Assembly (NCBI GenBank): GCA_042408925.1
Contig: JBHOQO010000034.1
Coordinates: 1-46,609, forward strand
Length of the DNA: 46,609 bases
From: BPIH01 sp042408925
Lineage (GTDB): Bacteria > Chloroflexota > Limnocylindria > Limnocylindrales > CSP1-4
Direction: 5' to 3'
Numbering within the stretch: the first letter of the stretch is position 1; each line of letters begins with the position of its first letter. Of the stretch, positions 42,798 through 46,609 are shown in pieces. A program made the position numbers and the translations under genes. The notes under the pieces are model-generated. The model searched no databases and was not told the origin of the DNA. It was given only the letters and a program-made list of their open reading frames with translations.

Positions 42798-42875
42798 GCG
42801 ACGATGATCGCGCCTCCGGGCTCGGTGCGTCCCGCCGGAGGGCCGGAGAACCGATCTCGGCGGGGCGACGTACGA

Positions 42876-43052
42876 ATGGACGTGAAGGTCCGACGCCCGC
42901 GCCGCCTCCTCGTCATCCTCGCCCTTGTCCTCGCCGCCGGCGCCTGCACCCAGCCGGGCGGACCCGGTGCCTCGGCACCGGCCGGGTCGCCGCCGGCGCC
43001 CGACGCGTCGTCCGCCCCGAGCCCGGCCGCCTCGTACGACTACGGCTACTGA
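42876..43052 (+). CDS. Small lipoprotein
   Basis: 58 residues: basic start, hydrophobic core (LLVILALVLAAGAC) ending in an LAAGAC lipobox with Cys25, then a Ser/Pro/Ala-rich tail ending SYDYGY. It is almost only a signal peptide plus a short tethered tail, so no enzyme. It is divergent from the TrmH gene, with 78 bases between. The aromatic YDYGY end is distinctive. No family recognised. Confidence 0.6.
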   Translation: MDVKVRRPRRLLVILALVLAAGACTQPGGPGASAPAGSPPAPDASSAPSPAASYDYGY

Positions 43053-43098
43053 TTGGCCTCGTCGCCGGGCGAACGGCCCAGCTGCTGGGTTCCTGGCC

Positions 43099-44152
43099 CT
43101 AGCAGGCAGTCGACCAGGTGATCGAGAAGGTGGGGCTGTAATCGGGGTCGAGGCCGGTCTCACCCTTGTAGTGGCCGCGGAACTCGTAGGTCGTCGCGCT
43201 CCCAGAGCTGAACGTCTTCGACCAGTTGTTCCCGCTCGCGTTCGTCGCCGTCGTCGAGGTCACGTCGGTCGTCCACGATCCCCCGACCGGTCGGCGGTCG
43301 AACCACAGGGTCCGGCTCGTCAGCGGGTTGTTCGAGAGGGCCTGGTAGGCGCTGTCCGTGGCGACGGCCAGCCTCCCGGTGACCGTCACCCCGCTGTTCA
43401 CGCATGCCCATTAACTGCTCGCCGCCACGGTCGCCGCCGACACGAGCCCGCTCGTCCCGTGGTGGAGGATGTGATCGAAGCAGCCTGCGTAGACCCCGGC
43501 AGAGCTCGCCACGTCATACAGGAGCTGGGCCGCAGCTTCGTCGCAGCGCTGGATCTGGTGGGTGTTCCAGCCTTGGCTGGGCCTCGAGGGCGTGGCTGAT
43601 CCCATGATGGTGTACAGCTCTCCCTGGCCGTCGTGGTTGGCGACACCCAGCGTGACGTGCTCGATCTCGTGAAGCGCCACCCGCCGCGCGTCGAAGCAGG
43701 TCCCGCAGGAGCCGGAGTCGATCCAGCCCGAATCGCCGAGGCCGCTCTGTGAGAAGTCGCGAAGCCAGATCTGCCACGTCGCGGTACTCCAGCCCGCCGA
43801 GCACCCGATCCACGGGTCCCCCCCGCTGGCAGTGAGATATGTTCGTAGGCTGCCCATACAACACCCTGCCTGATCCTGAGCTGCTATAGGCGAAGGTCGG
43901 CGTCGCGCTGTTGTTGGACGTCCGGGCGGGCCAGTCGGACTCCAGGGCCGTCGTCAACGATGGTCGGAACCAGTTCGGATACGTCGATGCCCCCCACCTG
44001 TAGCTGAGGCTGGTCGAGCTGGCGGATTCCTTGACCGCTCCGGCCACGGGTGTATGGGCGAGCGCCAGCTGGCCACAGACAACATTGGTGACGAGGCCCA
44101 CGGCGAGGGCGCGCAGGAACCGGCGGCGGAGGGAACGTTGCAGAGGTGCCAT
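43099..44152 (-). pseudogene. Secreted metalloprotease-like protein, broken by a frameshift and a stop
   Basis: From ATG 44152 a signal peptide (FLRALAVGLVTNVVCGQLAL then AHTPVAG) and about 90 residues are read. Then the frame must shift by +1 to continue. Candidate slip sites are the CCC at 43853-43855 or the seven-C run at 43818-43824. The next frame gives RRVALHEIEHVTLGVANHDG and IMGSATPS, an HExxH site with a later His and a Met-turn-like IM. An in-frame TAA at 43411-43413 interrupts it, after which the same frame resumes with an Ig-like domain (GRLAVATDSAYQALSNNP to the TAG at 43099). HExxH-7-H is longer than the metzincin spacing. It follows the lipoprotein gene by 17 bases. Confidence 0.7.
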
Positions 44153-44169
44153 GTTCGACCTACCGTGCG

Positions 44170-45354
44170 CTAGCGGGTGCTGACGAGGACGGCCCCCGGA
44201 GTCAGGGCCCCCGTCCGCAGGTCGAGGAGATCGACCTGAAAGCTGCCCTGCTCGACCAGCTCGACAGGGTCGGCCACGCCTGACGGTAGAACGACCGCGA
44301 CGTCGTCGGTAGAGACGTGGGCCCACAGCCAGCCATGGGAGGGACCCCACGATTGGAGAACGCGCTCGGCCCCCGATGCCAGGTCCGTGGAGCTGATCCA
44401 GATCCCCGGTTGCCGGTCCTCCTCATACTGGACGATGAGCCGTCCACCATCGGAGGTGGGATACCCGGTGTCGGCGCGCCGGTCGGTGTGCGCCCAGCGC
44501 AGCCGCCCCGACAAGTCGTAGGCGTAATACCTGCCGCCGTCATCGCCCACGATGACCGTGGTCTCGGTAACCCACCATGGCCACGCGGAGTTCGTCGACA
44601 GCTCCCGAACTCGTCCGGTGCCCAGGTCCAGGACCTGGGTCGTGCAGCCGCCGGACCGGCAGACCGCCTGGGCTACCGTTCGTCCGCTCGGGCTGACGGC
44701 AAAGCCGGTCGCGGCCGACCCTCCCGGGACCCCCGCGTCCGGCGCGGCGGAGGGCGGGATGAGCACCCGAACCGCGCCGTCGGCGAGGGACGCCTCGTAG
44801 AGGCCTCCGATCATGCCTGGGCTCGCGATGTTCCCGGCCAGGTAGACGTGGTCGTTTCGGATCGTGGCGTCGACGATCGCGTCGGAAACGACGAACCGAG
44901 CGATCTCGGCTCCGGCCTGGCGGAGGTCCCGGACGACGAGGGTCGACTGGGAGACCCAGCCGTCGGCGCCTCTGGTCCAGATCACCGAGACGACCCGGAA
45001 GTCAGCGGCGGTGAGACCGACCTCATCGGGCGGGAGGGCCAGGTGGAAGCGGCCGTCGAGGGTTCCGGCCACGGCACCGCCAAGGGGCCCGACGGGGCCG
45101 CTGATGACCCACGTCTTGGCGGCCAGCGTCTCCGGCAGGGCGGAGGGCGACGGGCTCGGGTTCGGGGACGGCGACTCGGCCGTCGACGGCGGTGGGGAGG
45201 CCCCCGGCGAGCCGGCCCCCAGGGAGCCGGCCCCCGGGGAGCCGGCCGGGCTCGTTCCGAGTTCGCCGGCACCAACGCACCCCGCCGCGAGTAGTGTCAG
45301 GCTGCACAGGATCGCTCCGAGCCTGCTCGCAGGTCGGATCGCCACGGTATTCAT
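44170..45354 (-). CDS. Lipoprotein with beta-propeller-like repeats
   Basis: A 394-residue protein. The signal peptide ends in a lipobox LLAAGC (Cys about 27). A Gly/Ser/Pro-rich linker (GSPGAGSLGAGSPGASPPP and PSPNPSPSPS) follows, then repeats of TolB/WD40-like type: FAVSPSGRTVAQAVC, TTQVLDLGTGRVRELS, RYYAYDLSGRLRWAHTD and ISSTDLASGAERVLQSWG. The fold suggests a surface-tethered binding protein. ATG 45354 has GGTGGAG 5 bases before it. It is the first gene of an operon with the metalloprotease-like gene. Codons are less GC-biased than in the rest of the window. Function unknown. Confidence 0.8.
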   Translation of the reverse strand: MNTVAIRPASRLGAILCSLTLLAAGCVGAGELGTSPAGSPGAGSLGAGSPGASPPPSTAESPSPNPSPSPSALPETLAAKTWVISGPVGPLGGAVAGTLDGRFHLALPPDEVGLTAADFRVVSVIWTRGADGWVSQSTLVVRDLRQAGAEIARFVVSDAIVDATIRNDHVYLAGNIASPGMIGGLYEASLADGAVRVLIPPSAAPDAGVPGGSAATGFAVSPSGRTVAQAVCRSGGCTTQVLDLGTGRVRELSTNSAWPWWVTETTVIVGDDGGRYYAYDLSGRLRWAHTDRRADTGYPTSDGGRLIVQYEEDRQPGIWISSTDLASGAERVLQSWGPSHGWLWAHVSTDDVAVVLPSGVADPVELVEQGSFQVDLLDLRTGALTPGAVLVSTR

Positions 45355-45423
45355 CGACTCCACCCCACCGTTTCCCACGCGACGGCGTCCGATAAGGTGC
45401 ACTCGGACGGACGGTCCGGTGCA

Positions 45424-45453
45424 GCGATAGTCTCTCTCTCTCTCTCTTGTCAA
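45424..45453 (-). promoter_or_regulatory. Promoter with a GA dinucleotide repeat as spacer
   Basis: On the - strand a perfect TTGACA (45453-45448) is followed by an eight-unit GA/TC tract (45446-45431) and then TATCGC (45429-45424), an imperfect -10, at 18 bases. The lipoprotein ATG is 70 bases downstream. Loss of one GA unit would give a 16-base spacer, gain of one 20. This is the layout of known phase-variable promoters. Confidence 0.55.
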
Positions 45454-45745
45454 GTGTGATCCATACGACCGCACGGACGCCGAGGCCCGTGCCCCGAACA
45501 GCCGACCCCCGGCATCGACGCGGCGCAGCACGGCAGTCCACGGCTCCATGCGGGACCGGGCCGTCCCGGCTGGTTGTGCTGATCGACGGCGAAGCCCGGA
45601 CTGCGGTGGGGGAGGGCCGTCCCGTTCGGCCGGTTCAGCGAGCAACGACGCCCGGACGCGGGGAGCGGTGGCCGCGGGCGCCGGTCCCGGAGACCCGCGG
45701 TCGACGGCGCCCTCGACCGCTCTTCGGTATCATGACCGACGCCAC
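45454..45745. other. Gene-free stretch before the tRNA-Val remnant
   Basis: Open frames here lack protein-like composition and no RNA was recognised. TATCAT at 45728-45733 is a likely -10 of the old tRNA gene. Confidence 0.5.
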
Positions 45746-45812
45746 GGGCGGTTAGCTCAGTTGGTTAGAGCGCATGCTTGACATGACCCCGGACGCATGC
45801 GACGCACCGCCC
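45746..45812 (+). pseudogene. tRNA-Val (GAC) remnant without T arm
   Basis: The 5' half is normal: acceptor GGGCGGT, D arm GCTC/GAGC with AGTTGGTTA, anticodon stem CATGC and loop TTGACAT (anticodon GAC). After the loop, about 10 unmatched bases (GACCCCGGAC) precede GCATG, which can complete the anticodon stem. Then only CGACGC separates it from ACCGCCC, an exact partner of the acceptor. The variable loop and T arm are missing and no CCA follows. It is either a deleted tRNA gene or a junction left by an integrated element. Confidence 0.65.
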
Positions 45813-45942
45813 GCTCGATCTCGCACGCTCCGCCGTTCGTAGCAGGCCGGTTTATCGGCTCGTCCTTATCGGCTCCATTGAGCGTGGGGCCACTCCGGCG
45901 CCGGCGGACGATTCAGCCGGATACGCGGCCAGGGCAGACTGT

Positions 45943-45966
45943 CAGGTGTCCACCGATGGACACCTG
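45943..45966 (+). repeat. 24-bp palindrome P1 (inner TCCA/TGGA, centre CCGA)
   Basis: CAGGTG-TCCA-CCGA-TGGA-CACCTG: perfect 10-base arms. It lies upstream of the helix-turn-helix and in its reading frame. Confidence 0.9.
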
Positions 45967-46122
45967 CCGGCGAGGCCGCCGACCGCCGGCACCTGACCGT
46001 CGAGCAGCGGCGGGAAATCGTGGCGTACCTGCGGGCGCAGGGCCACTCGCTCCGGGCGATTGCCGGGGTGGTGGGGGTGAGTCAGGTGCAGGTGCGCAAG
46101 GACCTAGGGGTCCAGCCGGACT

Positions 46123-46146
46123 CAGGTGTTAACCGGTTAACACCTG
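46123..46146 (+). repeat. 24-bp palindrome P2 (inner TTAA/TTAA, centre CCGG)
   Basis: CAGGTG-TTAA-CCGG-TTAA-CACCTG: fully symmetric over 24 bases. It is followed by ACCCCTCCGACCCC. Confidence 0.95.
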
Positions 46147-46161
46147 ACCCCTCCGACCCCG

Positions 46162-46185
46162 CAGGTGCGTGCTGGTACGCACCTG
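46162..46185 (+). repeat. 24-bp palindrome P3 (inner CGTG/TACG, centre CTGG)
   Basis: CAGGTG-CGTG-CTGG-TACG-CACCTG: 9-base perfect arms plus one G-T pair. It is followed by ACCCCCACGACCCC, like the flank of P2. Confidence 0.9.
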
Positions 46186-46248
46186 ACCCCCACGACCCCC
46201 AAGGCCCCCGAGCAATGCATCCGATGACGGTGAGGAAGGCCCTCCTCG

Positions 46249-46272
46249 CAGGTGAGCACCGGTGCTCACCTG
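46249..46272 (+). repeat. 24-bp palindrome P4 (inner AGCA/TGCT, centre CCGG)
   Basis: CAGGTG-AGCA-CCGG-TGCT-CACCTG: fully symmetric over 24 bases. It has the same outer hexamers as P1-P3. Confidence 0.95.
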
Positions 46273-46609
46273 ACGGTGAAACACCCGACTCCGACACCCC
46301 GCCGCTGCCCGACCGCATCGTCGGCGTTCTCTTCGTGCACATCTGCACCAAGAGACGCCTGCTTCTCGCCCCTCGGCCGTCCCGGCGCCTGCGCCCGCCG
46401 CCGCGCCGCCTCCTCGGCACGCTACTCGGCGGCAGCCGCTGCTACAGCGCCGCCGACTCCGCTGCCGACTACGCCCGCCACCTCGCCCGCACCGCCGCCA
46501 GGGCCGCCCTCGCCTCCTCTCCCTCGACCCGCTCGCCGGCTGCGAGCCTCGCCAGGACCGCGAGGTGCCGCCGGCCCCGCTCACTCCGTTTTCGAGGGCG
46601 GTGGTGTGA

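Larger units (their letters stand above)
45939..46609 (+). pseudogene. Remnant of a helix-turn-helix protein gene containing palindromes (runs to window end)
   Basis: A frame open from 45882 to the window end encodes, at about 45990-46110, LTVEQRREIVAYLRAQGHS and LRAIAGVVGVSQVQVRKDL, a clear helix-turn-helix of the resolvase/phage-regulator type. No ATG/GTG/TTG start precedes it in frame; the first GTG (46020) lies inside the domain, and CTG 45939 is the only earlier candidate. Downstream are Pro/Asp-rich repeats produced by the palindromes. After about 46320 the protein character moves between frames: YSAAAAATA in one, YARHLARTAARA in the next, LLSLDPLAGCEPRQDRE in the third, ending at TGA 46607-46609. 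It looks like a decaying mobile-element gene. Confidence 0.5.

Noticed and set aside
43411..43413. TAA in the protease-like gene as recoded stop
   Set aside because: TAA is not used for selenocysteine or pyrrolysine in bacteria, and the same gene also has a frameshift, so inactivation is simpler.
45447..45755. Short + strand ORFs before the tRNA-Val remnant
   Set aside because: No ribosome site, no hydrophobic or domain pattern, and composition of non-coding GC-rich DNA.
45852..45875. TTATCGGCTC direct repeat as an attachment core
   Set aside because: Two 10-base copies 4 bases apart and no integrase or partner site in the window; too short to support an att site.
46129..46584. 151-residue - strand ORF at the right end
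   Set aside because: Arg/Gly/Ser-rich with no protein pattern; the + strand helix-turn-helix frame explains the region better.

Overview
The window is chromosomal bacterial DNA of very high G+C (roughly 70% or more by eye), densely packed with short or overlapping gene junctions (GTGA/ATGA) and many GTG starts. The gene set (ScpA/ScpB with XerC/D, DUF951, DUF881 pairs, DUF1461, NrdR, a mycobacterial-type Dcd, an HdrD-like Fe-S membrane protein beside ETF genes) suggests a monoderm-like, probably aerobic Chloroflexota of the Limnocylindria/Ellin6529 kind. That placement is an inference from gene content and composition; no rRNA is present.

Layout. 1-10.9 kb is a housekeeping run on the + strand: XerC/D tail, PH/SHOCT membrane protein, site-2 protease, HD protein, ScpA, ScpB, RluB-type pseudouridine synthase, ABC exporter pair, Cmk, PlsC, IspH, Der. 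10.9-12.7 kb is a small variable islet: a stand-alone HIRAN protein, a frameshifted DUF2892 gene and about 800 bases of gene-free repeats, ending at tRNA-Pro(GGG). 12.8-18.4 kb holds an unusual membrane protein with a C-terminal Cys4 motif, an aromatic-amino-acid-type decarboxylase, DUF2269, an aminoaldehyde-type dehydrogenase and DUF4332. 18.4-27.2 kb joins molybdopterin genes (MoeA, MoaC, MogA) to an EMO-like Fe-S quinone oxidoreductase, followed by acyl-CoA dehydrogenase and EtfB/EtfA, i.e. a fatty-acid or amino-acid oxidation electron route to quinone. 27.2-31.8 kb carries NrdR and Dcd (nucleotide metabolism), a metallo-beta-lactamase-fold hydrolase, and on the - strand a glutaredoxin/CcdA/TlpA thiol-redox operon. 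After tRNA-Arg(CCT), 32-43 kb encodes DinB, a CysS-tail/GT2 fusion, an orphan peptide-binding protein, a membrane-anchored gluzincin, two DUF881 proteins, DUF951, an MFS exporter, a YtcJ-like amidohydrolase and a TrmH-family RNA methyltransferase.

43.0-46.6 kb is different: less GC-biased codons, a - strand operon of a beta-propeller lipoprotein and a broken secreted metalloprotease behind a promoter whose spacer is a GA dinucleotide repeat, then a tRNA-Val(GAC) remnant lacking a T arm, then a decaying helix-turn-helix ORF containing four 24-bp palindromes. The palindromes share ends and centre while their inner four bases change in a compensating way, and all four lie in the same reading frame. 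This end is the best candidate for something undescribed.

Across the window, several lone or first genes have a TANNNT-like -10 box exactly 6-7 bases before the start codon, which predicts leaderless mRNAs; this was also used to choose starts.
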